Shown piece after piece: positions 53,079-62,543 of a stretch of DNA of 64,000 nt. The notes beneath the pieces were generated by a model. That model did not search any database, had not been told where the DNA came from, and saw only the letters and a program-made list of their open reading frames with translations. The stretch's first letter is position 1; the number at the start of each line of letters is the position of its first letter. The stretch covers positions 62,001 to 126,000 of the forward strand of contig JBJHBW010000003.1 of the NCBI GenBank assembly GCA_050485685.1, in the 5' to 3' direction. The stretch comes from JBJHBP01 sp050485685. GTDB lineage: Bacteria > Pseudomonadota > Gammaproteobacteria > Steroidobacterales > Rariloculaceae. Made by a program: the position numbers and the translations under genes.

Positions 53079-56000
53079 ATGTCCGCACAGTCGCAGCTCG
53101 AAGCCTATCTCGGTGATTTTCGTCAGCGCCTCAAGGTTCTGATCGTCGCGCGTGCAGCAGCGGTGGCCGCCGCGATTGCGCTGGTTCTCACACTTGCAGC
53201 CGTTTTCTTCGGCACCCGCCGGGCTTTCGATCCGACATTCATGGTGTCGGCACGCCTGGTGCTGGTGCTGGCACTGATCGCCGTCGGTGCGGGCCTGATC
53301 GCCTATCCGCTCTACCTGCTGAAACGCAATCGAGGCATACGCGAAATCGAGCAGCGTGCACCGGACTTCGACGGGCGTCTTGAGACTTACGACGGACTGG
53401 CGCATCCGAAGAACGAAGGCCAGCCCGGGACGCCCTTCCTGTCGCTGCTGGCAGAAGACGCAATGGGTCTTGCGCGTCGCATTCCGATAGCCCTGAAGAT
53501 TCCGCCCTGGCAGATTTCCGTGCCGTCCGCAGTAGCCGGTATTGCCGCGCTGGGCCTCATCTGGTTTGCCGCCTTCGGGCCTGACAACTGGCGCTATGGT
53601 GTGCGTCACCTGTGGGCCGGATGGGCGGTGAGTGACACTCTGCCGCCGCAACGCATCACCGTCGCGCCTGGCGATCTGACGCTGCGCCGTGGCGGCGACC
53701 TTGCCATCAACGCCAGCGCCGAGGGATTCGATCCGCTGCAGATGGAGGTCTACGCGCTGTTCGAAGGCGGCGACGGCTGGGAGCGGGCGACGATGAACCG
53801 CGACCGCCAGAGCGGCGAGTTCGATTTCACATTCTTCGCGCTGCGCGAACCGCTGCGCTACTACATCACGGCTGCCGGTCTTCGCAGTCAGGAATACCGC
53901 GTGCAGGTCGTGGATCTGCCGCGCGTGACCAACATTACGCTGGAATACGAGTATCCGGACTGGACGCGCATGGAACCGCGTACCGTCGATCCGGGTGGCG
54001 ACATACGTGCCGTGGAAGGCACGGCGGTGCGCGTCGAGGTGCACACTGACCAGCCGCTGAATAACCCGGAGCTGATTGCGAACAACGAGCGCGTGTCCAT
54101 GAGCGCCGACGGCAACGTCGCGACCGCGCGGCTCGAGGTCAGTGCCGACGGTGAATATCACATCGCTACGCTGTTCAACACCGATCTCGTCCGTGTCACC
54201 GACGACTACTTCATTACGCTGATTGCCGATGAGAAACCCGTGGTACGGCTGATCCGGCCGGGCCGCGACTGGCGCGCCAGCAGCATCGAGGAAGTCACGG
54301 TGAACATCGAGGCCACCGACGATTTCGGTATCGAGCGCCTGGAGCTGCGCTACTCGGTGAATGGTTCGGAATGGCAGACGGCCGTGCTGGACGCCGGTGA
54401 AGATCAGATCAATGCCGAGCACATTCTTTACCTGGAAGACCTTCGCGCGCCCATCCGTCGCCGTGCGCGCTCCAGCGATGACGGTGCCATGACGTTCCCG
54501 CTGCGCAGCGGCGGCGAGATACGTTCTCTCGACGACCTGCGCAGACTGCGCGATGCGGTGGTCGAGGCCGACGAGCCGGTGATTGCCGAGGTCGAAGAAG
54601 AGCCGCCCGTGGACCGGGCATTGCAGCCGGGCGACCTGATCTCTTATTACGTGGTCGCTGCCGATCGCTCCCAGGAAGTGCAGACCGATCTGTTCTTCAT
54701 CGATGTGCAACCATTCGATCGCAGCTTTACGCAGTCCATGCAGAGCGGCGGCGGTGGCGGCGGCGGTGATGGCGATCAGGACGACGAGATTTCACAGCGC
54801 CAGCGCGAGATTCTCGTCGCCACCTGGAATCTGATTCGCGAACAGTCCGAGGAAGCCAGTTTCCTCGATCAGCAGCAGATGCGTGACAACGCGATCATGC
54901 TGTCGGAGTTGCAGCGCACACTGGCGGAACAGGCGCGCACGCTGGCGAATCGTACCCGTGCGCGTCAGCTGGATTCCCAGGACGAGCGCATCGCGGTTTT
55001 CGTCGAAAACCTCGAGGATGCCGCCGAGGTCATGATTCCGGCGTCCGAACGTCTGGCCAATCTCGAACTCGGTGACGCGGTGCCGTATGAGCAGGAAGCG
55101 CTGCAGTACCTGCTGCGCGCAGAGTCTGTCTTCACCGATATCCAGGTATCCATGCAGCAGGGCGGTGGTGGCGGTGGCGGCAATATGGCCGGCCGCGACC
55201 TCAGCGAACTGTTCGAGCTGGAAATGGATCTCGAACGCAATCAGTACGAGACCGAAGCACCGCTGGCATTCGACCAGCCGCAGGATGCGGTGGACGAAGC
55301 GATTGCGCGCCTGCAGGAACTTGCCCGCCGCCAGGAACGGCTGGCGCGTGAGGCGAACCGCCGCAACAACATGACCGAACAGGAACGCTGGCAACAGGAA
55401 TCGCTGCGACGCGAGACCGAGGAACTGCGGCGTCAGCTGGAAGAACTACAGCAGCAGATGGCACAGGCGCAGCAGCAGGCCGGCCAACAGGGTCAGGAGG
55501 GCCAGGAAGGTCAGGAAGGTCAGCAGGGTCAGGAAGGACAACAGGGCCAACAGGGTCAACAGGGCCAGCAGGGCGGACAGCCCGGGCAGCCCGGACAGCA
55601 GGGCCAGGCGGGCGGCCAGCTTGCCCAGGCCGGCGGTCAGGCCGGACAGATGCAGGATGCCATCCAGCAGATTCAGGAGGCACTGGACGCGATGGAGCGT
55701 GCCGGTGCTTCGCAGGATCCCGAGCAGGCACAGCGCGCGATCGAGCAGGCACGCCGGCAGCTGGATCGTGCGCTGGCGCAGATGACGGAACAGCGCCAGC
55801 AGCTCGCGGAAGCCGCATTCTCCGAGGTCGCCGAACGCTCGCGCGAACTATACGAACAGCAGCGCGAGCTGGCTGCGGAACTGCAGGCGCGGTTGCGTGC
55901 CAGCAGCTCGATTGAAGATCGCAGCCGCCTGATCGGTGGTCTGGAAGTCGACGATGCGATCGAATTTGCGGATCGCCGCAGGCAGCTGCAGCGTGAACTG

Positions 56001-56945
56001 GAAAACCTCGAGCGTGACCTTCAGCAGGTGGCGCAGGAGTTTCAGCGTCGCACGCCGCGCGCCGTGGATGAACTCAACGATGCGCTGACCAATCTGCAGC
56101 GGTCGCAGGCGATAGCAAGACTGAATTTCGCGTCGGATGCGATACGTGCCGGTGCCGCGCCGCAGGTGGCGGCCACCGAAGCTGTTACCACATCCGCGCT
56201 GCGGGATCTGCAGCGGGATACCGAGAGAGCGCTGGCAACGGCGGCACGTGAAGCCGTGTCCGGCCAGGGCGAAGTGGACCCGAACCAGGAACTGCTTGCG
56301 GAGATCGGCATGCTGCGCCGTGAACTGGCCGAACTGTCACGTTCACCGCAGGCCGGCGGCCCCGGCGATCAGCAGGCTGGTCAGCCCGGAGGCGATCCGC
56401 AGCAGGACGGCCAGCCGGGCGGCGATCCTCAGCAGGGTGGCCAGCAGGCAGGTGGCCAGCAGGGCGGCGGCCAGGGCGGCGGCGACGCTTTCGGAGGCGG
56501 TGGCGGCTGGAACGCCTGGGCCAGCGGCGGCGGTTACTGGGATCCGCGCGAACGCGGCTGGGGCCAGTTCGGGCCTTACGATCCGAGAATCTGGGAAGAC
56601 CCGCAGCGGGTCGAGGAGATGCGGGACAGGCTGTCTGAAGCCGGCGCCGATCTGCTGCGTCTGGGCAACCAGTTGCGCGAGCAAGGGCTGACCGACGAGC
56701 AGCTGGACTGGGTTCGGCAGCTGGGCAACCAGTTGCGCGGCGGATTCCGCGGCAATCCGGAATTGCTGGCCCGCGAGTTTCAGGCGCTCGTGGATCTGAC
56801 CGATCAGCTGGAGCTGCAGCTGCGTTCCGAGAGTGCAAGAGCCAGTCGTTCGGTACGCACCGAAGCACCGGCGCAGGCGACTCAGGGGTATGAGGAAGCG
56901 GTGGCGGAGTATTTCCGTCGTCTGAGCAGCACGGCCACGCCCTGA
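53079..56945 (+). CDS. Giant DUF4175-like membrane protein with Q/G-rich region
   Basis: A 1288-aa protein ending the MoxR/VWA operon. Helices lie at about 20-45, 54-81 and 146-167, followed by a beta-rich domain (to about 540), then long coiled coils rich in Gln/Glu/Arg (570-800, 880-1090). A collagen-like Q/G-rich tract covers about 802-847 and a second Q/G/P-rich stretch about 1090-1150. The helices-plus-coil layout matches DUF4175 (TIGR02302-like) proteins found after BatA genes. AAGGGGAA precedes the ATG. It probably spans the membrane and extends into the periplasm. Confidence 0.83.
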   Translation: MSAQSQLEAYLGDFRQRLKVLIVARAAAVAAAIALVLTLAAVFFGTRRAFDPTFMVSARLVLVLALIAVGAGLIAYPLYLLKRNRGIREIEQRAPDFDGRLETYDGLAHPKNEGQPGTPFLSLLAEDAMGLARRIPIALKIPPWQISVPSAVAGIAALGLIWFAAFGPDNWRYGVRHLWAGWAVSDTLPPQRITVAPGDLTLRRGGDLAINASAEGFDPLQMEVYALFEGGDGWERATMNRDRQSGEFDFTFFALREPLRYYITAAGLRSQEYRVQVVDLPRVTNITLEYEYPDWTRMEPRTVDPGGDIRAVEGTAVRVEVHTDQPLNNPELIANNERVSMSADGNVATARLEVSADGEYHIATLFNTDLVRVTDDYFITLIADEKPVVRLIRPGRDWRASSIEEVTVNIEATDDFGIERLELRYSVNGSEWQTAVLDAGEDQINAEHILYLEDLRAPIRRRARSSDDGAMTFPLRSGGEIRSLDDLRRLRDAVVEADEPVIAEVEEEPPVDRALQPGDLISYYVVAADRSQEVQTDLFFIDVQPFDRSFTQSMQSGGGGGGGDGDQDDEISQRQREILVATWNLIREQSEEASFLDQQQMRDNAIMLSELQRTLAEQARTLANRTRARQLDSQDERIAVFVENLEDAAEVMIPASERLANLELGDAVPYEQEALQYLLRAESVFTDIQVSMQQGGGGGGGNMAGRDLSELFELEMDLERNQYETEAPLAFDQPQDAVDEAIARLQELARRQERLAREANRRNNMTEQERWQQESLRRETEELRRQLEELQQQMAQAQQQAGQQGQEGQEGQEGQQGQEGQQGQQGQQGQQGGQPGQPGQQGQAGGQLAQAGGQAGQMQDAIQQIQEALDAMERAGASQDPEQAQRAIEQARRQLDRALAQMTEQRQQLAEAAFSEVAERSRELYEQQRELAAELQARLRASSSIEDRSRLIGGLEVDDAIEFADRRRQLQRELENLERDLQQVAQEFQRRTPRAVDELNDALTNLQRSQAIARLNFASDAIRAGAAPQVAATEAVTTSALRDLQRDTERALATAAREAVSGQGEVDPNQELLAEIGMLRRELAELSRSPQAGGPGDQQAGQPGGDPQQDGQPGGDPQQGGQQAGGQQGGGQGGGDAFGGGGGWNAWASGGGYWDPRERGWGQFGPYDPRIWEDPQRVEEMRDRLSEAGADLLRLGNQLREQGLTDEQLDWVRQLGNQLRGGFRGNPELLAREFQALVDLTDQLELQLRSESARASRSVRTEAPAQATQGYEEAVAEYFRRLSSTATP
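55483..55620 (+). repeat. In-frame GQ-rich tandem repeat inside the DUF4175-like gene
   Basis: Short units encoding GQ(Q/E) repeat about fifteen times, with codon changes between units (CAG/CAA, GGT/GGC/GGA), so the amino-acid pattern is kept more strictly than the DNA. It encodes a flexible, collagen-like linker and is not a CRISPR or VNTR of constant unit. Confidence 0.85.
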
Positions 56946-57022
56946 TCCGCACCCGAGTTCCGTCCGACACGCATAGCGCGCGGCACGCGCATTTCGGCCG
57001 CGGATGCTAAAGTCCGCGACCT

Positions 57023-57892
57023 ATGATGACGCGTGAGCTGCATTTCGACCTTCCTGCCTACACGCTGTGCGCCCGTGCATGGGAACCGCCCGGCGGCGTG
57101 CCGGTGATCGCCCTGCACGGCTGGCTGGATAACGCCGCCAGTTTCGCGCGGCTGGCACCGCTGCTTCCTCAGTGTCACACCGTCGCCCTGGATCTTGCCG
57201 GGCACGGTCGCAGCGGCTGGCGTTCGGCCGATAGCGGCTACGCAATCTGGCAGGACGTCGCGGATGTGATGGCGGTGGCCGATGCCCTGGGCTGGGAACG
57301 CTTCGCCCTGCTGGGCCATTCGCGGGGTGCCGCCATCGCAATGCTGACCGCCAGTGCATTTGCCGAGCGTATAACACGTCTGGCGATGATAGAGGGCGGC
57401 ATGCCGTTCGCCGGCGAACCGGACGAGACACCCGAAGCGTTGGCCAAAGCCGTCAGCGAGCGTGCGCGCGTGACTGGCAGAAGCGGCCGCGTGTTCGCCA
57501 CGCGCGAGGAAGCTGTGCAGGAGCGCACACGTGGTCTGTCGCCGGTCAGCGTGGCGTCCGCCGAACTGCTTGCCGAGCGTTCGCTGCGTGAGGTGGACGG
57601 TGGATGGCAATGGCACGTGGATCCGTGCCTGAAAGGCGCACTGGACCTCAAGCTCACGCCGGCGCAGATCGAAGCGTTCGTGCTGCGGGTGCGGGCGTCG
57701 TCAATGATCGTTTTCGCCGCCGACAGCCCGTTCAGCAAGTGGCCGATTTTCCGTCGCATGGTGCCGCTGTTCGCGGATCTGACCGAGCTGCGCCTGCCCG
57801 GGAGCCATCACCTGCATATGGAAGGTGGTGAGGTGGAGATAGCCCGTCATGCCGGGCCGTTTCTTGCCGGTGACGACGGCACAAGCCGATGA
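57023..57892 (+). CDS. Alpha/beta hydrolase
   Basis: A 289-aa alpha/beta-hydrolase-fold enzyme: VIALHGWLDNAASF (oxyanion-hole HGW), nucleophile elbow LLGHSRGAAIAM with Ser at about residue 95, and catalytic His in SHHLHMEGG near the C-terminus. Substrate unknown; esterase or serine hydrolase of the MhpC/epoxide-hydrolase-like group. Its stop overlaps the ATG of the TRAP permease (ATGA), so the two are translated together, although no functional link is obvious. Confidence 0.87.
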   Translation: MMTRELHFDLPAYTLCARAWEPPGGVPVIALHGWLDNAASFARLAPLLPQCHTVALDLAGHGRSGWRSADSGYAIWQDVADVMAVADALGWERFALLGHSRGAAIAMLTASAFAERITRLAMIEGGMPFAGEPDETPEALAKAVSERARVTGRSGRVFATREEAVQERTRGLSPVSVASAELLAERSLREVDGGWQWHVDPCLKGALDLKLTPAQIEAFVLRVRASSMIVFAADSPFSKWPIFRRMVPLFADLTELRLPGSHHLHMEGGEVEIARHAGPFLAGDDGTSR

Positions 57893-59784
57893 AGCCGTTG
57901 CTGACGCTGTTGGAGAAGCTCTATCTGGGCGCGATCGTCCTGATCGGCATTGCGTGGATCATCGACCTGCCGCGTGGTCTTGGCATTTACCTCGTACCCG
58001 CCGAATGGATGGGACCGCTGCTGGGTGTGGGCGTTGCAGCGGCCTTTCTGCGCTCTCCCTATCTGACGGACCGCGGTCGCTCCGCCGGCTGGCCGGAGTT
58101 TCTTGCCGGCATTGCCGCCATCGCCTGCTGGACCTGGATGTCGATGAACTACAACGCGTGGATCATCGACATCGGCGGCTACACGCCCGACAAGTTCATT
58201 CCCGGCGTGATCGCGGTGCTGCTGCTGATGGAAGCCATGCGCAAGTCGGCTGGCCTGCCCATCACCATTCTTGTCTGGGTTCTGATCGGCTACGGCCTGC
58301 TCGGCTATCTGATGCCGCACCCGTTCCAGGCCGAAAGACAGTCGTTCCCGTCCGTGGTGATGTACGTGTATGCGGACAGCAACGGCATACCCGGACTGGT
58401 GCTGACCGTGGTCGGCACGCTGGTGCTGGCGTTCATCATGTTGGGCAAGCTGATGGAAGTGACCGGCGCGACGAAGTTCTTCACCGATCTTGCCCTGGCC
58501 GCGATGGGCCACCGCCGCGGCGGGCCGGCCAAGGTGGCGGTGATTGCCTCCAGCGTGTTCGGGTCGATCAACGGCACGGCAATCGGCAACATCATGTCCA
58601 CCGGCATCGTGACTATCCCGCTGATGAAACGCTCCGGTTTCAAGGCAAAGTTCGCCGGCGCGATCGAGGCGGTGGCGTCGAATGGCGGACAGCTGGCACC
58701 GCCGGTCATGGGGGCGACGGCGTTTCTGATCGCAGAGTTTCTGCAGGTCAGTTATGTGGAAGTGGTGAAGGCGGCACTGATTCCCGCACTGCTGTACTAC
58801 GTCTGTCTGTTCCTGCAGGTGGATGCGATCGCGGCGCGCTACGGCCTTCACGGCCTGCCAAAATCCGAGCTGCCGCGCGCGCGCAGCGTGATGGCGGGCG
58901 GATGGATATTCCTGCTGCCGCTGATCGTGCTGGTCTATCTCCTGTTCTGGCGCGGTTTTGATCCCGGTCTTTCCGCACTGTCGGCTTTCGGCTCGCTGCT
59001 GCTGCTCGCCGTCGTGCGTGACCGTCGTCTGCCGACATGGCGGGCGTGGCAGGATCTGGTCGTCGGTGGCGGCGCGAACATGCTGCCGTTGCTGATGATC
59101 GCCGGCGGTGCCGGCATCGTGATCGGCGTGATGAACCTCACCGGCCTTGGTTTTTCTCTGTCGCTGGTGCTGAGCCAGATCGGCGAGAACTTCGGGCTGT
59201 TCGTGATGCTGCTGCTCACAGGCGCGATCTCCATCGTGCTCGGCATGGGTATGCCGACCACAGCCATCTATGTGGTGCTGTCTGTGGTGCTTGCTCCGGC
59301 ACTGGTCGGCATGGGCATCTCGCCGATGGCAGCGCATTTGTTCATTTTCTACTTCGGTCTGCTGTCGTTCCTGACGCCGCCGGTCGCTGTGGCCAGCTAC
59401 GTGGCCGCGGGCCTGGCCGGCAGCGGCATGTGGGAAACATCGTGGGAAGGCGTGAAGCTCGCCACCGTCGCCTATCTGCTGCCATTCCTTTGGGTGTACA
59501 ACGAGGCGCTGATACTTGAAGGTTCACCTGTGGCCATCACGTTTGTGATCGTGACGGCCGTTGTCGCAGCGATACTTATCGGCCGCGGCATACAGACGGC
59601 GCGCTGGCGTGACAAGGGCAGACTGCTGACCGGGCTTTCTCTGTGTGCGGTAGCGCTGGGAGTCGGCGGCAGCACCGTGTGGCTGGGCCAGGATTCACCT
59701 TTCACGCTGGTGGCCGCGATCGCCGGGTTCGCGCTGTTTATGATCGTGCGTCACCGCCAGCGTGATCTCACTGCGCCGGCGTGA
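57889..59784 (+). CDS. TRAP transporter fused permease (TAXI-type)
   Basis: A 631-aa integral membrane protein with about 16 hydrophobic helices, the 4TM (DctQ) and 12TM (DctM) subunits fused in one chain. Signatures include VFGSINGTAIGNIMSTGIVTIPLMKR, NGGQLAPPVMGATAFL and LGMGMPTTAIYVVL. Fused TRAP permeases usually work with a TAXI-type solute-binding protein; no such gene lies in the window, so the substrate cannot be named. Its stop overlaps the GTG of the AddB-like gene. Confidence 0.93.
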   Translation: MKPLLTLLEKLYLGAIVLIGIAWIIDLPRGLGIYLVPAEWMGPLLGVGVAAAFLRSPYLTDRGRSAGWPEFLAGIAAIACWTWMSMNYNAWIIDIGGYTPDKFIPGVIAVLLLMEAMRKSAGLPITILVWVLIGYGLLGYLMPHPFQAERQSFPSVVMYVYADSNGIPGLVLTVVGTLVLAFIMLGKLMEVTGATKFFTDLALAAMGHRRGGPAKVAVIASSVFGSINGTAIGNIMSTGIVTIPLMKRSGFKAKFAGAIEAVASNGGQLAPPVMGATAFLIAEFLQVSYVEVVKAALIPALLYYVCLFLQVDAIAARYGLHGLPKSELPRARSVMAGGWIFLLPLIVLVYLLFWRGFDPGLSALSAFGSLLLLAVVRDRRLPTWRAWQDLVVGGGANMLPLLMIAGGAGIVIGVMNLTGLGFSLSLVLSQIGENFGLFVMLLLTGAISIVLGMGMPTTAIYVVLSVVLAPALVGMGISPMAAHLFIFYFGLLSFLTPPVAVASYVAAGLAGSGMWETSWEGVKLATVAYLLPFLWVYNEALILEGSPVAITFVIVTAVVAAILIGRGIQTARWRDKGRLLTGLSLCAVALGVGGSTVWLGQDSPFTLVAAIAGFALFMIVRHRQRDLTAPA

Positions 59785-62543
59785 CCGGGGCGGCGCTACC
59801 GACGGTTACCTATGACGCGGCACTGGCGGCGCTGACGGAAGGTGCCACAGTGCTCACGGGCAGCGCCAGACTCGCGCGGCGCGTGCTGGGTGATCAGGCC
59901 GTCGCACGCGCCGCTGCCGGTGAACAGGTCTGGGAGCGTGGTGATGCGATCGCCTGGCCTTCGTGGCTCAAGCGAATGCATGCCGATGCGCTGGCATGCG
60001 GTGCGATTCCGCCGCAGACACCTTCCGTACTGCTCACGTCCGCCCAGGCCGATGCGCTGTGGCAGCGCATCATCGAACACGATCCCGACAGGGGCCTGCT
60101 GCAGCCCACCGTCGCGGCGCGCCATGCCGCCGATGCACATGCGCTGTGTGCCGCGTGGCCTATCGATCGCAGGCTGCTGCGCGATGGTGGCTATCTCGAT
60201 GACGTCACCACATTCGCGCAGTGGGCGGCAGCATTCGAGCGCGAACTGGCGGCCAACGGCTGGCTGGTCAGCGCGCAGCTGCCCGAAGCGCTTGTGCAGT
60301 GGATGACGCAGGTACCCGACCTTCGTCCGCGGGCGCTGTACCTGGTCGGCTTCGACGTGATCACGCCGCAGCAGCAGCGGCTGTGGCTGGCGCTGACCGG
60401 GCTGGGCGTGGACGTGTTCATGGTCGAGTCCATCCGACCACACGGCTCGAACGGCGCAGTGAGCGTAAGCAGACTCGCATGCCGGGATCAGGATGCTGAG
60501 CGTCTCGCGGCCGCGCGCTGGGCACGTGCGCGACTGGAAGCAGACCCCACCGCCCGCCTCGCTGTCGTTGTGCCGGACCTTGCCGCGCAGCGCAACGCGT
60601 TGGCACGCATGCTGGATGCCGTGCTCGACCCTCCGGCGCTGGGCAGTTGCATGCCGCGACTGCGCCGACCGTGGAATATTTCACTGGGCTGGCCGCTGGC
60701 CGAGGAACCGCTGATTTACGACGCGCTCACTCTGCTGCGTGCAGCCGGCGGGCGCGCGAGTCTGTCGTTTGCAGACGCCAGCCGGCTGTTGCGTTCGCCG
60801 TTCATGGCCGGTGCCGACAGCGAGCGCAGCGCCCGGCTCGAGCTGGAACGTCTCCTGCGTGATCGTCGCGAGGAACGCGCAGGTCTGGCGCAGCTTGCGC
60901 GCTGGGCGGAATCGGACGAAGTGCTGACACAGCCGGCGACGATACTGGGCGCACGACTTGCCGCACTTCTGGCTGCCGTCACCCAGGCCGGCGGCCGACT
61001 CAGCGCCGCTGCGTGGGCCGAGCAGCTGGCGCAGCAGCTGACCATCACCGGCTGGCCGGGCGAGCGCGGCCTCGACAGTCGCGAACACCAGGCGCTGCGG
61101 GCGTGGCAGGAGCTGCTGGCCGAGTTTGCCTCGCTGGCGGCGGTGCTGCCCAGGCTCTCGCGCGGCGATGCGCTGCGGCGGCTGCGCAGACTGGCCGCGG
61201 ACAGGATCTTTCAGCCAGAGAGCCCGCCGGCGCCGGTGCAGATACTCGGATTGCACGATGCACTGGGGCAGCAGTTCGACGGGCTATGGCTGCTGGGCAT
61301 GGATGACGAGACCTGGCCACCGGCGCCGTCACCCAATCCTTTTATCCCCGCGCATCTGCAGCGTGAGGCCGGCGTACCGCAGGCTTCCGCTGCCGGACAG
61401 CTCGCGCATGCCGATGCGGTCACCGCGCGACTGCTCGCCAGTGCCGAAGAAGTGATCGTCAGCTGGGCAAGACTCGTCGACGACCGCAACCTGCGCGTGA
61501 GTCCGCTGCTGGCCGATCTTCCTGAGGCCGTGCCCGAGCAGGCACCGCATGAACCCTTGCGGCTGCACATGTTAAAGAGCGCCGTGTTCGACGACATTGT
61601 GGATGTGAGCGGTCCGGCGCTGGCCGGGCACGGTCCGGTACGCGGGGGCGCGACGGTGTTTCGCGATCAGTCGCTGTGCGCGTTCCGCGCCTTTGCCGTG
61701 CACCGCTTGGGCGCCGACGACATGCCAACGCCCGCGCCCGGCCTGAACGCGATGGACCGCGGCATCATCGTGCATCGCGTGCTGCATGCGTTGTGGAAAA
61801 AGCTGCGCACGCGCGCGGCACTGGATGCGCTGGATGACGAGTCCTTTGCTGTGCTCGCTGAAACGCTGGTGGACAAAGCGCTGCAACACGCGGCGCGCGA
61901 CCGCTCGCAGGTGTTCACGCCGCGGTTCACGGCGGTGGAACGACGTCGCCTGATCAATCTGATGATGAAGTGGCGCGAGTGCGAACTTGCGCGTGACGAC
62001 TTTCGCGTCGCGGCGGTGGAAGAACAGGTGGCGATCACAACCACCGTACGTGACCGCACCCTGACCGTACGCGCGCGCATCGACAGGCTGGACGAACTGC
62101 CGGATGGCCGCCGCATCCTGATCGATTACAAGACCGGTGATGCGCAGCCCGGAGGCTGGCTGGGGCTGCGCCCGAAAGAACCGCAGATGCCGCTGTATAG
62201 CGGGCTGTTCGGTGACGAACTGGCCGGAATGGCCTATGCCGTCGTGCGTGCGGGGAAGTGCAGGTGGCGGGGCGTTACAGAAGATGAATCCGTGCTGGCA
62301 GGTGTGACTGCGGCAGACGCATGGCGAGCCGCTCAGCAGCGCAGCTGGCAGGACCTGCGCACCGAATGGCGCGCTGCGGTGCATGCGCTCGCCGGCGCCT
62401 TCCTCTCCGGCGATGCCGCACCGGATCCACTACCCGGCGCGTGCAAGCACTGTCATCTCTCTGCACTGTGCCGGATCGACGAACTGCGCGGCAGTTTCGC
62501 GCGCGATCCATCCGCAGACGCACAGGACGACGATGATGAGTGA
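59781..62543 (+). CDS. AddB-like PD-(D/E)XK nuclease with Fe-S cluster
   Basis: A 920-aa protein related to AddB, the TIGR03623-type DNA repair group: a degenerate UvrD-like N-terminal region (no intact Walker A, VLTGSARLARRVL) and a C-terminal RecB-family nuclease with IDYKTG (D782, K784). Four cysteines in the AddB arrangement are present: C633 in SLCAFRAF and C888, C891, C897 in CKHCHLSALC, fitting a 4Fe-4S staple around the nuclease. It starts at a GTG overlapping the permease stop and is followed in overlap by the helicase gene. Role: recombinational repair of double-strand breaks. Confidence 0.88.
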   Translation: MTGAALPTVTYDAALAALTEGATVLTGSARLARRVLGDQAVARAAAGEQVWERGDAIAWPSWLKRMHADALACGAIPPQTPSVLLTSAQADALWQRIIEHDPDRGLLQPTVAARHAADAHALCAAWPIDRRLLRDGGYLDDVTTFAQWAAAFERELAANGWLVSAQLPEALVQWMTQVPDLRPRALYLVGFDVITPQQQRLWLALTGLGVDVFMVESIRPHGSNGAVSVSRLACRDQDAERLAAARWARARLEADPTARLAVVVPDLAAQRNALARMLDAVLDPPALGSCMPRLRRPWNISLGWPLAEEPLIYDALTLLRAAGGRASLSFADASRLLRSPFMAGADSERSARLELERLLRDRREERAGLAQLARWAESDEVLTQPATILGARLAALLAAVTQAGGRLSAAAWAEQLAQQLTITGWPGERGLDSREHQALRAWQELLAEFASLAAVLPRLSRGDALRRLRRLAADRIFQPESPPAPVQILGLHDALGQQFDGLWLLGMDDETWPPAPSPNPFIPAHLQREAGVPQASAAGQLAHADAVTARLLASAEEVIVSWARLVDDRNLRVSPLLADLPEAVPEQAPHEPLRLHMLKSAVFDDIVDVSGPALAGHGPVRGGATVFRDQSLCAFRAFAVHRLGADDMPTPAPGLNAMDRGIIVHRVLHALWKKLRTRAALDALDDESFAVLAETLVDKALQHAARDRSQVFTPRFTAVERRRLINLMMKWRECELARDDFRVAAVEEQVAITTTVRDRTLTVRARIDRLDELPDGRRILIDYKTGDAQPGGWLGLRPKEPQMPLYSGLFGDELAGMAYAVVRAGKCRWRGVTEDESVLAGVTAADAWRAAQQRSWQDLRTEWRAAVHALAGAFLSGDAAPDPLPGACKHCHLSALCRIDELRGSFARDPSADAQDDDDE

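Noticed and set aside
53010..54710. A 566-codon minus-strand frame opposite the DUF4175-like gene
   Set aside because: No domain, no ribosome-binding site and antisense to a gene with clear membrane helices; a shadow frame.
55483..55620. Short tandem repeats considered as a CRISPR array
   Set aside because: The units are a few codons long, imperfect, in frame with a gene and without spacers.
57847..59337. A 496-codon minus-strand frame opposite the TRAP permease
   Set aside because: The product is composed of His/Gln/Arg/Asp-rich segments that mirror hydrophobic codons on the other strand; the TRAP frame has strong family motifs.
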